64,000 nt of DNA from Brasenia schreberi (GCA_036023115.1 JAYKKT010000080.1:7639501-7703500), one strand, 5' to 3'; shown: positions 11,936 through 23,699, numbered from the stretch's first letter. The notes: generated from the letters alone by a model not told the origin. Numbers and translations are program-made.

Positions 11936-12179
11936 AAATATTTTATTTTAACTAGAAAATAATTGAATTATAATTATAAAGATATCTTGTTTTCTAGTAA
12001 AAATTATCACAAGTAGTACTTCGATGCATTTCCTCGCTCATACGTGCACAGACCATCATCTGTACTTGACATATTGATGAATGCTTCAAGATACAATTCT
12101 CTATGAACAAGCAGATAGGATGGTTTCTCTAATAGTGTCCTGTTATCATTTAGTACCCAAATTCATATTTTAGGCTGAT

Positions 12180-12560
12180 TTTGACTTGAGACTTGACTCC
12201 AAACTTGAGTCGATCTGATATCTGGATTATAAAGATATAGGCGCCACAAATCTTTATGGAGCAATATCCGGAAATTCCTTGTGGGCTTTCAAGATATTCT
12301 TTTAGGAAGTACCTTACATTGCCTCCATACAGTCATCCTGCCAAGTTTCAGAAATTTCCAGGTCTGAATGACGACATCCGGCAGTGAATCTTGAGAGAGA
12401 TATACCCCTGCTTTTCGGGCTTCATTTATAATGGTATCCTTATCCATCAAATGTAACTTCCAGTACAAACAGAGCCAAGAAGTTTTTTATATAAAGTTCA
12501 TTTTGCTCCACATCTTCCACACAACCATCTTGGGCCAAGCGTTTTCAGCAAGAAACATTG
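12180..12560 (-). pseudogene. Possible captured gene fragment, unassigned
   Basis: Minus-strand translation over about 12320-12500 gives a protein-like stretch including MDKDTIINEARKAGVYLSQD, DVVIQTWKFLKL and VWRQ. A second frame continues with ILKAHKEFPDIAP and RFVAPISL after a frame break. The composition and lack of repeats look like a former exon, but I do not recognise the family. No other part of a gene is visible around it. Confidence 0.3.
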
Positions 12561-13104
12561 AGAGTTATTTCCCGTTCAGTTAGCATCTTAACATTTGCTT
12601 TCAACTTTATCTAAAAGTGTCATAGTTCTTCATATTTTCAGCTCTCCTTTTGCAAAGGAGGTTCTAAGGAGCATGTTATAAGGTAGAAACTTGTTCATAT
12701 AATAGAGAGAGAGAAATTGGATCTCAATTTTGTTATCCATTACTTTTCAGAGACTTCGCCCATGTTAGGGATCACCCTTGCATTGCCGGTCCCAAGCCCA
12801 CATAAAGGAAGAGGGTTATATTAGGCTTCCGACAACCAGCGTAAAACTTAATCGAATTTTCTATACTATGGATTACACAAATTATAAACATTGCTTTGGG
12901 GCGTTCCCGCCTAGCAATACGCTGCAGAGCCCGAATGCAATGATAAGTAAGCAAGGGCTAAAGCAATGTTGTAGTGAATCAATTATAGAGAGGGTTCCCA
13001 CATCATGACAGGTGTGGGTAAAAAAGTTAGTCCCGCTACATTGTCACCCGAATATAGTAAAATAATTTTCACAGAGGGTCTCTGCATTTTAAATATGGAC
13101 GGAT

Positions 13105-14098
13105 GTGGGGGTAAGGAAGCTAGTCCTAGATAATAAGATTCGTATTGGTTCTTGGAATATCGAAACATTATCCGCTAAGCTAATGGAATTGGTAGATACT
13201 ATGATTCGGAGAAAGATTCATATTATATATTTAGAAGAGACAAAGTGGATTAGAGAAAAATCAAAGAAGATAGAGGAATTATGGTACTCAAGTAAGGAAA
13301 AGGCTCGAAACAGAGTTGGTATTATCATAAATAAAGATTTAAAGGATAGTGTAGTAGACATATAACGATATGGTAACCGAATCATGATGTTGAAATTAGT
13401 GTTAGGAGCAAAGGTTTTGAATATAGTTTGTGCTTACGCACGCCAAGTAGGCCTAGTAGATAGTATAAAAACTTTTTAGGAAGAGTTAGATAAGGTGATT
13501 CAAAGGATTCCACAAAAGGAGATGATTTGTTTAGGAGGAGACTTAAATGTGTATTTCGGTAAAGAGGCATTAGGATATCAAGGTATTCATGAAAACTTTG
13601 GTTTTGGGGATATAAATGAGAAAGGTAGGAAGATTTTAAATTTTGCTATGATATTTGATCTCTTTATAAGCAATACAATCTTCAAAAAATGAGATGAACG
13701 TTTAATTACTTATAAGAGTGGCTTATCACAAACAAAATTGATTACTTTATTTGTAGAAGAAAAGATAGAGCGTGTTGTAAAGATTGCAAGGTAATTCCAG
13801 GAGAAAGTTTAACCACCCAACATCGACTTTTAGTTATGGATTTACAAATAAAAAAATGGATTAAAAAATGGACAAAAAAGTGAAAAAGTGCATCGAGCTA
13901 TTCGAACTAAATGGTGGAACCTCAAAAGAGAGAAAGAAGATATATTTAAACAAAGTCCTTCAAGGAGATGCTTGGAATTATGTTGGTACACCTTGTGATA
14001 TGTGGAACAATATGGCTATACATATTAGGAAAGTGGTAAAAGATGTGTCTGGTGAATATAAGATAGGTGTACCATCACAAAAAGAAGTTTGGTGGTGA
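13105..14098 (+). pseudogene. RTE copy 1 endonuclease region, frameshifted
   Basis: Three broken frames together cover the EEP-type endonuclease: 13105-13365 (start of the domain; the glutamate of YLEETKW is the expected catalytic Glu), 13495-13692 (ICLGGDLNVYFG, the Asp/Asn pair) and 13868-14098 (downstream linker). The usual GGDFNGHVG reads GGDLNVYFG here, so the conserved Gly-His is lost compared with GGDLNGHVG in copy 2. Confidence 0.75.
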
Positions 14099-14648
14099 AG
14101 TGAAGTAGTGTAAAATAAAATAAGGCAAAGAGGGCATGTTACAAATTACATTATGTTAAGAAAACTACTTAAACTTTACAGACTTATAAGAAAGCAAAAA
14201 AGGATGCGAAAAAGGCAGTTAGTGAAGCAAAAGCTAAAATTTAGAAGGATTTATATAAAAAAAAACTCAACTCAAAAGAGGATGGAAGAGATATTTTTAG
14301 GATAGCTAGGATTAGAGATCAGAAAACTAAAGATCTTAATTCTGTTAAATACATCAAAGACGAGGATGGAAAATTTCTTGTGGCAAATAATGATATAAGA
14401 AATAGATAGAAAAAACTATTTTTATAAGCTTTTTAATGAAAATAAAGATGTTAGTATTAGCTTAGGAGAGTTAGCTAAATCAGAAAAGTATATAAACCAC
14501 AATTTTTACTGATGTATTCAAAAGAATGAAGTCAAAGAGACTCTTAAACATATGAAGGGTGGTAAATCGGTAGGACCATACAATATTCCTATAGAAGTTT
14601 GGAAAATACTAGGAAAAATAGGAATCACTTGGCTCACAAGACTATTTA

Positions 14649-15212
14649 ATGAAATATGGAGAAACCAAAAGATGCCCGATGAATAGAGATCAAGTACACT
14701 TATACCTATATAAGAACAAGGGAGACATTCAGAATTGTGTGAATTATCGAGGTATCAAGTTAATGAGCCATACTATGAAATTGTGGGAAAGAATTATCGA
14801 ACGTAGGTTAAGACAAGTATCAAGTACAACAAAGAACCAATTTAGATTCATGCCATGCAGATCTACTGTTGAAGCGATTCACCTTTTGAGACATCTTATG
14901 GAACATTTTAGAGCAAAAAAGAAATACCTTCACATGATATTTATTGATCTAAAAAAAGCTTACGATAAGATACTGAGGGAGGTTCTTTGGAGAACCTTGG
15001 AAAAAAGAGGTATCCCATTGACATACATTAACCTTATAAGAGATATGTACGATAGTGCAAAAACATGTGTGAGGACTTATGAAGGAATGTCATACTTCTT
15101 TGAAGTTAATATTGGATTACATCAAGGATCAACTTTAAGTCCATACTTATTTATAATGGTGATTGATAGGTTAACAAAACATATTCAAGATGAAGTGCCT
15201 TGGTGTTTGTGA
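14649..15212 (+). pseudogene. RTE copy 1 reverse transcriptase, broken at the catalytic site
   Basis: A 187-codon frame holds the fingers and palm: [49 protein letters not shown] (motif A aspartate) and [13 protein letters not shown] (motif B). It ends at PWCL just where FADD (motif C) should follow. At 15205-15225 the sequence has lost bases relative to copies 2 and 3, giving stops and a frameshift in motif C. The downstream part resumes in another frame; the end domain is read at 15653-15955. Confidence 0.85.
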
Positions 15213-15652
15213 TTTGCATGATATTGTGTTAGTGGAAGAATCTAAGGAAAAAGTTAATAGAAAAGTGGAACTATGGAGAGAAGCATTAGAAAGCAAAGGC
15301 CTCCGACTTAGTAGAACAAAGACAAAATATTTGGAATGTTAGTTTGATCATTTGGTTACTTCAGAGGACATAAAAATTAAAATTGGCACACATTGCATCT
15401 CTCAAAAGAAAAGTTTTAAATAAATAGGGTCAAGGAAGAATTTATGTAGATGTTACGCATAGAATTAATGTTGGTTGGTTAAAATGGAGAGGAGCATCAG
15501 GTATTCTTTGTGATAAGAAGATACCATTAAAGTTAAAAGGTAAATATTATAGAGCAGCAATTAGACCTGCCATATTTTATGGTTCTAAGTGTTGGGCAAT
15601 TAACCATCATGTACAAAAGATATCTATGACAGAAATGAAGATGTTGAGATAG

Positions 15653-15955
15653 ATGAGTTGTCATACAAGAAAAGACCGTATACATAATGAGGTTATTAGA
15701 AACAAATTAGGAGTGACACCAATAAGAGAATATCGTTTAAGATGGTTTGGACATATAGAAAGAAGATCAGAAGAAAAAACTATAAGAAGGTATGAGAAAC
15801 TAAATCTAGAAAGTATTAAAAGAGGTAGAGGACGACCACAAAAGTGTTGGAAAGAAACAATAAAGAATGATCTAGTTTACTGTGAGTTAAATGCTAACAT
15901 GGCACATGATAGAGCTCTGTGGAAACAAAGAATCTATGTAGCCGACCCCGTCTAG
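15653..15955 (+). pseudogene. RTE copy 1 C-terminal domain
   Basis: The frame reads [50 protein letters not shown] and ends MAHDRALWKQRIYVADPV with the stop just before the 3' UTR of about 35 bp and the TTG tail. It is the conserved C-terminal end seen in every RTE copy in the window. Confidence 0.85.
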
Positions 15956-16195
15956 GTTGGGAAAAGGCTTAGTTTGTTGTTGTTGTTGTATCACTTTTCA
16001 GTGACATAAGTATAATTTAAACTTAACCCATTTCGAGAATGTTCAGTCGTGTCACCCATTGTTTTTCAATGAAATAGGTATAATTTTAAAACCTTTAAGG
16101 GTTTTTAAAATATACAAAAGTCAATGTTACGATTGATGCTTCAAAAAGGAATAATCTGCCAAGATTGAGTAGTGTCAATAATAGGCTAGATCTAA

Positions 16196-16250
16196 TCTCT
16201 CTCTCTCCCTCTCTCTCTATATATATATATAGAGAGAGAGAGAGAGGGAG
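16196..16250. repeat. CT/TA/GA inverted microsatellite (hairpin)
   Basis: A (CT)n run with one cc interruption, a (TA)n centre and a (GA)n run with one gg interruption form an almost perfect 55-bp inverted repeat. It lies between RTE copy 1 and the copia LTR. Confidence 0.9.
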
Positions 16251-16326
16251 GATGAGAAATTGAAATTCTTTATCCAGATAAAGGATATTCTTATTCAAAT
16301 ATTCGAGGTAGCCTTGATTTGTATGG

Positions 16327-16684
16327 TGTTGGAATCCCGACAACGGCTTCACTAGAATTTTGCCATGTAACGGATGACTTCTATATTTGTAGATCAAGAA
16401 CAGAAAGAGGTATGTGAGTGTTCTCGGTTTCTCACTACCGGTTTTCTAGAGAGACATCTTTCTTGTTTTTCTTTTTTCTTTTGTACGTTGTTCTGTATCT
16501 ATAGAGCACCGCCTGGCTCTTGGGTTTTCTATTTTGGAGCCCTTATCTGGTTACAGATAAATTTGTAATAGTTCGACTGTTGCAGATTTGTTCCGTAACA
16601 ACCTCCATGAGAAACGGTTAGATAGTCGATCTAACCATTTTTGTGAGTGAAATTATCGAGAATTGTTAGTTTCTCAACTTAACA
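16327..16684 (-). repeat. Copia LTR, 3' LTR of the minus-strand element
   Basis: 358 bp, tg...ca ends (tgttgg.. and ..cttaaca on the plus strand). It aligns along its whole length with 21619-21974. Confidence 0.88.
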
Positions 16685-16698
16685 TCTCCCACTTGGCC
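16685..16698 (-). other. Copia polypurine tract
   Basis: Plus-strand tctcccacttggcc is ggccaagtgggaga on the element strand, directly next to the LTR edge, where the plus-strand primer should be. Confidence 0.8.
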
Positions 16699-16822
16699 AT
16701 TCGAGCTAAATAATATGACATACTAGTTTAACTCCTACTATTGTGGGGTTTCTCTAGTCATGTCATTTTATGATTATTATTGCAATCATTACCCATTGTG
16801 TAGTTTTTTACCTACACAATGA

Positions 16823-17230
16823 TCAAACATATCTCAAACTCATGTTTGTAACATGTTTTGAGAAAAGATCCTTTGTTATGCCTTTAGTAAATGGGTTTGT
16901 CAACATATCTTGAGTTGGTGTATATGAGATGGATATTTCTTTTCTCAGAACCAATTCATGAATATAGTGGTATTTAATCATTATAAGCTTGCTTTTGGAG
17001 TCGTCAGCTCCACTCTTGATTAGAGTAATTATTGCATTGTTGTCATAATAAATGACAACTAGCTCGTTGGTTATGTCAAGCTTCAAATCACGTATGAAGT
17101 GGCTTATCTAGACGACACTTATTGTAGACATAAAGCAAGCCACATACTCAGCTTCTTATGTATGCAATGCTACAAAAACGTGTTTTTTACAAGCCCAAGA
17201 AACAACTCCACCTCTAAATAGAAATATTTG
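16823..17230 (-). pseudogene. Copia RNase H domain
   Basis: Element-strand frame 16823-17086 reads ELVVIYYDNNAIITLIKSG, KYHYIHELV, ISYTPTQDMLTNPFTKGI and ends MSLRYV with the stop. The DNN acidic cluster and the FTKGI block are copia RNase H landmarks. The N-terminal half continues to about 17230 with stops. Confidence 0.88.
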
Positions 17231-18300
17231 TCCTGAGGTTGATTGAGTGTCATCTTTACTTTCAACAAAGTCAAGATCTTAGTATCCTACCACTTTTACT
17301 TCATTTGCTTAAAAACATAATTTCAAGTACTTTGTTCTTTTAAGATATCTTAGAATTCTTTTCACAATTACCCAATGTTGTCATCAAGGATTACTTTGAT
17401 ATTTGCTTACAAGACCAACCGCAAAGTTGATATCAGGTCTTGTACATAACATAGCATACATCAAGCTACCCAATGCTTGTGCATAAGGAACGTTATGCTT
17501 ATCATCTCCTTCACCGGCAAAGGGTTTAGATGCAGGCTTTCATTCACCCATGTTAAACAATTTGAGGATATAATCAATATATCTCTCCTACCTTACACAT
17601 AGAAGTTTAGATATTATATCTCGAGAAATCTTTATACCCAAGGTATAAGATGCTTCTCCCATATCTTTCATTTCAAACCTTGTGTTTAACCGTGACTTTA
17701 TTTTGACAATCATCTCATTGTCATTTTCAGTCAACAACATGTGATCTATATATAATGATAAAATGATGAAGTTGCTCCCATTGTTTCAAACATAGACATA
17801 ATAGTCATATTCATTACCCACAGATCCAGGTTCAATTATGACATTTTGAAAAGTTAAATATCATTGACGAGGTAAATGTGTAAGGTCATATAGGGATTTT
17901 TTCATCCTATATACTTTATCTTCTTGGCCTCCAACTTTGTATCATTCGGGTTGATGCATAGATATGATTTCATCTAAATCTCTATTTAAAAAATAGTTTT
18001 TTTATCTAACTAATTTCAAATTATAATATGCTGATATCGCTAGGATTATTCTTATAGATGCAAATTTTGCTACATAGGAATATGTATCAGCATAATCTAT
18101 CCCTTTCTTTTGCAAGAATCTCTTTACTACCAGCCTCGCTTTAAACTTGTCAATTGATTCATCGATTTTATATTTCTTTTTCAGAACCCATTTGCAGCCT
18201 ATGACTTTTCTTTCTTTTAACAAATCAGCTAACTCCGAAAGTCGGTTTTTCCTAATGGATTCAATTTCCTCATCCATGGATTTCTCCCAGACTATTGATT
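17230..18300 (-). pseudogene. Copia reverse transcriptase
   Basis: Frame 18002-18277 gives the start of copia RT: MDEEIESIRKNRL, ELADLLKERKVIGCKWVLKK, KFKARLVVKRF.QKKGIDYADTYS, VAKFASIRIILAISA. That matches the family's MDEEM...W.LV..P, GCKWVFK.K, KARLVAKGF.Q..GIDY..TFSPV and K..TIR. The remainder, including the palm, lies to the left in broken frames. Confidence 0.88.
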
Positions 18301-18599
18301 TAGATGAGTCAATAGCATTTCAATAAGTTAAGTTATCAATCAGCTCATCTAAATTTTCTGAATTGCATACTTCTTGAGTAAGATATGTGTGATAATCCTT
18401 TAAGTAGAATGGTGTGACCCTAGGCCTTTTATGTCTACTTAAAGTTTTGATTGATTTAGGAATATCATTTATAAGTTCAAATGATGATTTATCTCGATTT
18501 ACTAGAACATACTCATCATTATTCTCAAGGATGTCATTCTTAGTATCTTATAAGAATTCAACATCTCTATTGTCTATCAGTTCATGGTCCTTATGATAA

Positions 18600-19300
18600 A
18601 ACGATATCCTTTTGAGCCTTTAGGATATCTTATGAATATACATATCAAGAACCTGTTGTCTAGCTTGTCTCTATACTAATCAAAGATAGTCACATGAGTG
18701 ATAGATCCCACCTCTTGAGATGACCTAGGTTGGGTTTTCCTTCAAATCACATATCATATGGTATAGTAAATATAGCTTTACATGGTACTCTATTGAGTAT
18801 ATACACAATTATACTTACTGCTTCTACCCAAGATATCCTTGGTATAGAGACATCTATTAACATTAACTTTTTCATATTTAGTAAAGTTATGTTATATCTT
18901 TCAACTATACCATTTTGTTGTGGTATCGTAGGCATTATATTTTACTTCAAAATACCAAAGTCTTTATAGAATTATATAAATTTTGTAGTGGTGTACTCAC
19001 TACATCTATTTGATCTCAAGAATTTGATTGTATACTCTAGTTGATTTTCAATTTTCTGCTTATATTCTTTGAATACTTTAAGTATCTCATATTTATGTGA
19101 TAATATATATATATATATATGTATATCTCGAGTAATAATCGATAAAGGTTATGAAATAGACATTTCCTTGATGTGATCTTACTCTAAAGGGTCCACATAA
19201 ATCAGTGTGAATAATTTTCAATAGGGTTGTTGCCCTTATTGTTTCTTTGGAAAAAAAAATCATCATTTTTTCTTGTATACAGGATTCACATTAACCAAAA
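18600..19300 (-). pseudogene. Copia integrase core, C-terminal part
   Basis: Frame 18747-18935 reads TPQQNG-like TIPQQNGIVERYNITLL, then MLIDVSIPRISWVEAVSI, IVYILNRVPCKAIF. PQQNGVVER with the catalytic Glu and YILNR.P are integrase landmarks. The remaining core (19000-19300) is scattered over other frames. Confidence 0.85.
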
Positions 19301-19309
19301 GTGGTTTTC

Positions 19310-19567
19310 TCAAATCTTGGATAATTTCTTAAACTTTTTCAGGCTTATATGCCCTAGGCGTTTATACAATATATTCACATCAACATTAAAGATACAATCA
19401 ATATAAGTAAAAGAACTTTCATTTTCATTGATATTTAATTTGAAGAGACCATATTCAACATCAAATTCTCTGAGAGAAAACACTCTCTCATGCTTCCTCA
19501 CTGTCACTTTATTATGTATAAACATGACTTCAAAGCCCTTATTTACTAAGGTAGGGACTGAGACCAT
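19310..19567 (-). pseudogene. Copia gag-pre-integrase / zinc-binding region
   Basis: The end reads NILYKRLGHISLKKFKKLSKI, the copia L(W/Y)H(R)RLGHIS pre-integrase motif. In family members this His starts the HHCC zinc site; here the first His is replaced by Tyr/Lys. Confidence 0.8.
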
Positions 19568-19679
19568 ATTACGCCTTATAGTTGAACAATCAATACATCA
19601 ATCAAAACAATTGGTGTAACTTGTACATAAATTATAAAGGATCTTATCCCAAGAACATGAGAAAAGATGTTATTTCTCC

Positions 19680-20690
19680 TATACACCCTATATTCTCCTA
19701 GTTTATATTCTTTTAGATCCATTACCCCTTTCTTGCTTTTTGAGATGTTCTCATCACTCTTGAGTCAATCCACCAACCAGTCACCAAGTTGTTCATATAC
19801 AAGCATTTTGATATCATGCAGATTATACCATACTTCTTCGATTGTCCGCATTATTGGTTGTTTCCATCATTTTTCTTGTTGAGATAATCCATCTTATAAT
19901 GTCTCATTTTTCCATAGTTAAAGCACTTGACCCGATAAGCAATTTCCTGTATTTTTTTAAAAGATTGATTATTCTTTTTATTACTTTTGCCAAACTTTTT
20001 ATTTGGTTTATTTGTTTTCTAGTTGGCTTTGGAGCTGGATCATATCTCGTCTTTTACTATTAACAATTTTTCCTTTATATTTTTATTCATATATTCTTGT
20101 TTAATTTCTAGTTTAAGAGGTAGTTCTGAAAGGTTTGTTTCGATTCTCGTCTAAGGGCAATAGTGATCATGTTCCATTATGAGGAAAGATTGCTCAGTAT
20201 TATGGATATCTACATTGGTTTTGAGATAACAGATTTGGCTATAACTAAATCTCTTGTCATTATCAACATATGGTTCATATGTTCTACTACATTTTCTCCT
20301 TTCATTTTATAGGAGTTGAACTTTTGTAGCCACAATTGAACATGTAGTTTAGTTGTAGTGTCGTAATTGATTGTTATTTAATCAAACAACTCTTTGGTGA
20401 TCTCATATTCTTTAAAGACCCTAATCAGATCATCTTTCATGTATGTTAACATGACAGTTCTTGCTATCATGTCATATCTTAAGAATATTTTATACATTTT
20501 CTTTTGTTGGTATGTAGCGTGAGAGGATGGAGGACACACAGTTTCTCATAATACATACTCTACACCTTCTAGTGTAAGACTCAATGGGATTCTTCTCTTC
20601 CATATTTGAAAATTTAGACCATTTAACTTTTTTGTTTTTGCCAATTCAGATACACATATTCTTGAATTTTTTTTCATGTGTTTGGCAAAT
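19680..20690 (-). pseudogene. Copia gag with damaged zinc knuckle
   Basis: The zinc knuckle (19885-19925) reads KCFNYGKMRHYKMDYLNKK. The CCHC spacing C-X2-C-X4-H-X4-C is intact, but the second and fourth ligands are Tyr. Upstream, gag-like text runs back to about 20690. Stops interrupt the frame. Confidence 0.75.
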
Positions 20691-20699
20691 TAATAATCA

Positions 20700-21605
20700 A
20701 ACAGTCTAAAAGAAAAATATTTAACAAGCAACAAACAACAAATAGTAAATTTTTAACTGATATAATGCATAATATTCAGCTACTGAATTTAAAATAACTC
20801 ATGGTACTTAAAACCAATTTTATACATATTTTAAGTACCTTATTGAGTTTTTCATAACTTTATTATGTTATAGAATCAAGCTAGGAACAAATTTGTAATT
20901 TTCTCCAAAATTTTCTACCGCCGATAATTTCTCCAAATTATAGAGGTAAACTAGTAATTTTATCTGTCTGTCTAGTTTTATAATTTTTCAAATAGACTAG
21001 GGGCAAAACATTAAACTTAGTATATAGTTTTCTATAAAATTCGTCACCAATCAAGGGTAAACGTGTAATTTTGTCCCTCAATCTGAATTTAAAAAATTTC
21101 AGTTAGACAGGGAAAACCTTGTCTTTTAACATAATGGCGGAACTTGAACTTTTATCGGGTAAGGGCAAGAAAGTAATTCAACCTATTAGGTATTTCATAA
21201 TTTTTATAAACAACCAAAGAGCAAAGTGACATTTCGCAAGTTTGAGGAAAAAAATGACTTTTACACGAAAATATGTAGATATTTTGGTAATTTTACCCTT
21301 TTGTAGTTCATAATTTTCAAAATTGGCTAAGGGCAAAACATATAGAATTTTATTGTGGTCGTTTGGCCTTTGGCAGAACATGGTCGTTCTAGCCTTTGCT
21401 AATTTGACATTCTGTAGGTCCTGATCGATTAGGCCTTCTGTCCTATCTTGGTCTACTTCTGGTTGGTCTTGTCCTACTGCCTATCTCACGCCAAAGTTGT
21501 GGTTTTCGACAGACGATTTGTTCTTTTCTAGCCAGAGGACTTGTATTCCTCTCCTTTTTTTCCTTTACAAAATATAACAATGTACCTTTGATTGCTGATA
21601 ATGAA
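20700..21605 (-). other. Long copia leader with repeated motif
   Basis: About 900 bp separate the gag region from the primer-binding site. It holds at least five degenerate copies of a motif like taaactagtaattttgtcc (near 20890, 20945, 21060, 21170 and 21285). No coding sequence was seen on the element strand. Confidence 0.55.
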
Positions 21606-21617
21606 GCTCTAATACCA
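21606..21617 (-). other. Copia primer-binding site (initiator tRNA-Met type)
   Basis: On the element strand it reads tggtattagagc, one base from the LTR end. It differs from the plant copia initiator-Met site tggtatcagagc by one base. Confidence 0.88.
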
Positions 21618-21618
21618 G

Positions 21619-21974
21619 TGTTGAAATCCTGACAACGATTTCATTGGATTTCTGTTACGTAGCAGATGACCTCTGTATTTGAAGACGAAGAACAAAATAA
21701 GGTATATTTGTGTTCCCGATTTCTTGTAGTTGTTTTTTTAAGGAGGTTTCTTTTTTGTTTTTTTTTCTTTTCTTGTATGTGTATTTATAAAGTAGTTCCT
21801 GCTCCTCCTCTCAAATATTTTTGTTGGGCTTTCCATTCTAGACCTCTTAAAATATGTAACAGTCAAGCTATTATGGATTTGTTGGCTAGATGTGTGGATG
21901 AAAGAGCCGTGAATGACTATTTTGTCGACTTTGCCCATTGTTCGTACACTTATCCATTACTTGAGGAGCAAACA
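21619..21974 (-). repeat. Copia LTR, 5' LTR of the minus-strand element
   Basis: 356 bp, starting tgttgaaatcc and ending aggagcaaaca on the plus strand. The match with the other LTR is continuous but many positions differ. The 158-codon frame that crosses it (21666-22142) is a chance frame. Confidence 0.85.
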
Positions 21975-23356
21975 AGTGGGGCATTATTGTGGCAGTTATT
22001 AGCAACAGTGTTCGTACGTGCACACCAGCCCTTTCGGATTGGAGAATCTAATTCCACCCAACTCCCCATTGATTGCAACCGATCTGTAAGGACACTTCGT
22101 TCTCAGACAATTATGGCATCATGTGAACACCATGAAAGTTGAAGGCTATTCCCTTCATTTCGCCGTACGCCTTCCCTACCAGTTAATTGAGAGTCGAGAC
22201 CTTTAACTTAATATTCACTGCAACTACTTTTGACTCCAACAGTACTTAGGGCTTTACCCATCACAGATCGTCATGGTTCTCTGTCTCAGTTCACATGCAA
22301 GAAAGATGGTGGTAGTGATCAATGCCATTTAAATGAAAACCCTCTTTCATAAAGAATTCGTTAAATTCAATTTAATAAACGCAATGCTTGTAGAACAGTA
22401 AGAACTAATACTGGGTCCAAGTTGGTGCATTATCCCGAGATGTGCTGCCTTCTCATTGTCCGACGTGCGGGAAGAAGAAACTGCTACCTCCCTGTTTGAG
22501 ATCATTCTCAATGAGTTCGCATCGTTGGCACTAAATATTAAAGAGAGATGAGCATGGAGTTGAGAAATATTTAGCAGGAAAACTGTCCTCCCATGTACTC
22601 ATAGTATCAAATTTGCTGCTTTCAAATCTTTCATCATCTTTTCTCATATAAACCAACTAACACCAAGCATTATCCTCCCATGTAGATGGGTTTCTTAATC
22701 ACCATTGGGTACATCATGTTACTGTCATGCTTTCTTTCTGTTTCAGAACTTCGAATCTTTACATGTGCTTCTTTTGAAGTGTTGTTCATCTAATTTTCTT
22801 ACAACTTTTGACTGCATTGTCACAAGGCTAAGGCATCATTCATCATTTCTTACGGTCACTACTGTTGGTTTTAATTCAGAAGACCATATTCACCTCTCCA
22901 TTTTTAACGAAATTTTCATTCATTGTACGTGTAACATCTAAATCAAACTACTATCTACTGTGTGACTTTTAAATTTGAAACTGACACGTGAAGATGATTC
23001 TCAATTAGGTTAACGTCCGTGGATACGATCGAACTGAAATCATAAAGACATGGTTTTTGGTGAAATTCTGTGGCGGAAGATTCCGGTGATTTGGATTAAA
23101 AGTGTTTGAACAAAAATGGACAAGTCATGGTGTCGGAAGGTGAGGGGAAGACTGTCGGGTACAATTAATGGAAGGTGGTACTGAAGGGGAAGCGGAGGCA
23201 TTGGCCTTGATGATGACCACTCAATTCTCGTGTCCATTTGAAGGAATCAATTTTGTTCCCTAATACTCCAACTCAATAATGCAAGGAAGGCTACCACGGC
23301 ATGGGGACACGTGTAAGAGAGAGAGATTGTTTATTAAAGGATTGAACTCACTCGGA
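21975..23356. other. Intergenic, nothing recognised
   Basis: No motif-bearing frame. The frame at 22705-22941 is Phe/His/Cys-rich with no known domain. Confidence 0.45.
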
Positions 23357-23695
23357 TTAGACATGCCCGGTTTGAAACGGACCCGTTGATTCTTATCGAA
23401 ACCAAACTCGGTTAAGAACCGATTGCAACTAGGCCTCGAACAAGAGATTACTCAGTCCCGTTCTGGTTTCACCTTTCATAGAATCACAACTGGTAGTTTG
23501 GTGGTTCTAGATTTTTTTTAATTTAAATTTAAATTTAAATTTTTGAATATTTTTTATAGATTCCATGAGATCTAGGACTCAATCTGGAACCGATGATTCT
23601 GAATCTGTAATTAGAACCAACTACGGAATGGTTTGGTTCCACTGAAATAATCAAAACCGACAATTTAAAACAACCGATTCCGGTTTACATGTTCA
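23357..23695. mobile_element. hAT-like MITE with GAACCGG-rich ends
   Basis: It starts ttagacatgcccggtttgaa and ends ccgattccggtttacatgtt, an imperfect terminal inverted repeat. The interior carries many aaccga/ggttcc words. No ORF; about 340 bp. It belongs to the same family as the elements at 34326, 44195, 53889 and others. Confidence 0.6.
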
Positions 23696-23699
23696 CCCG

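Larger units (their letters stand above)
12755..15990 (+). mobile_element. Nearly full-length RTE-clade LINE (copy 1)
   Basis: Non-LTR retrotransposon with a single EN-RT ORF. Order: 5' UTR of about 350 bp with repeated hairpin units, apurinic-like endonuclease (RIGSWNIETLS at about 13138, GGDLNVYFGKEAL at 13520-13570, SGLSQTK.DYF.. at 13720), a connecting region, RT, and the C-terminal [11 protein letters not shown] / [17 protein letters not shown] block, then a (TTG)n tail. The 3' end, single ORF and short tail mark the RTE clade. Flanks acttttcagagac (12742-12754) and acttttcagtgac (15993-16005) form a 13-bp duplication with one mismatch. Several stops and frameshifts make it inactive. Confidence 0.9.
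16327..21974 (-). mobile_element. Complete, inactive Ty1-copia element (5.65 kb)
   Basis: Both LTRs are present (16327-16684 and 21619-21974), with the primer-binding site next to the right LTR and the polypurine tract next to the left LTR, so the element reads right to left. Internal order is gag, integrase, RT, RNase H, which is the copia order. All domains have stops or frameshifts. The LTRs match only about 65-75% by eye, so the insertion is old. The 5-bp flanks (tatgg and agtgg) are not a clean duplication. Confidence 0.92.

Noticed and set aside
21666..22142. 158-codon plus-strand frame
   Set aside because: Most of it is the copia LTR read in the wrong strand, running into flanking DNA.
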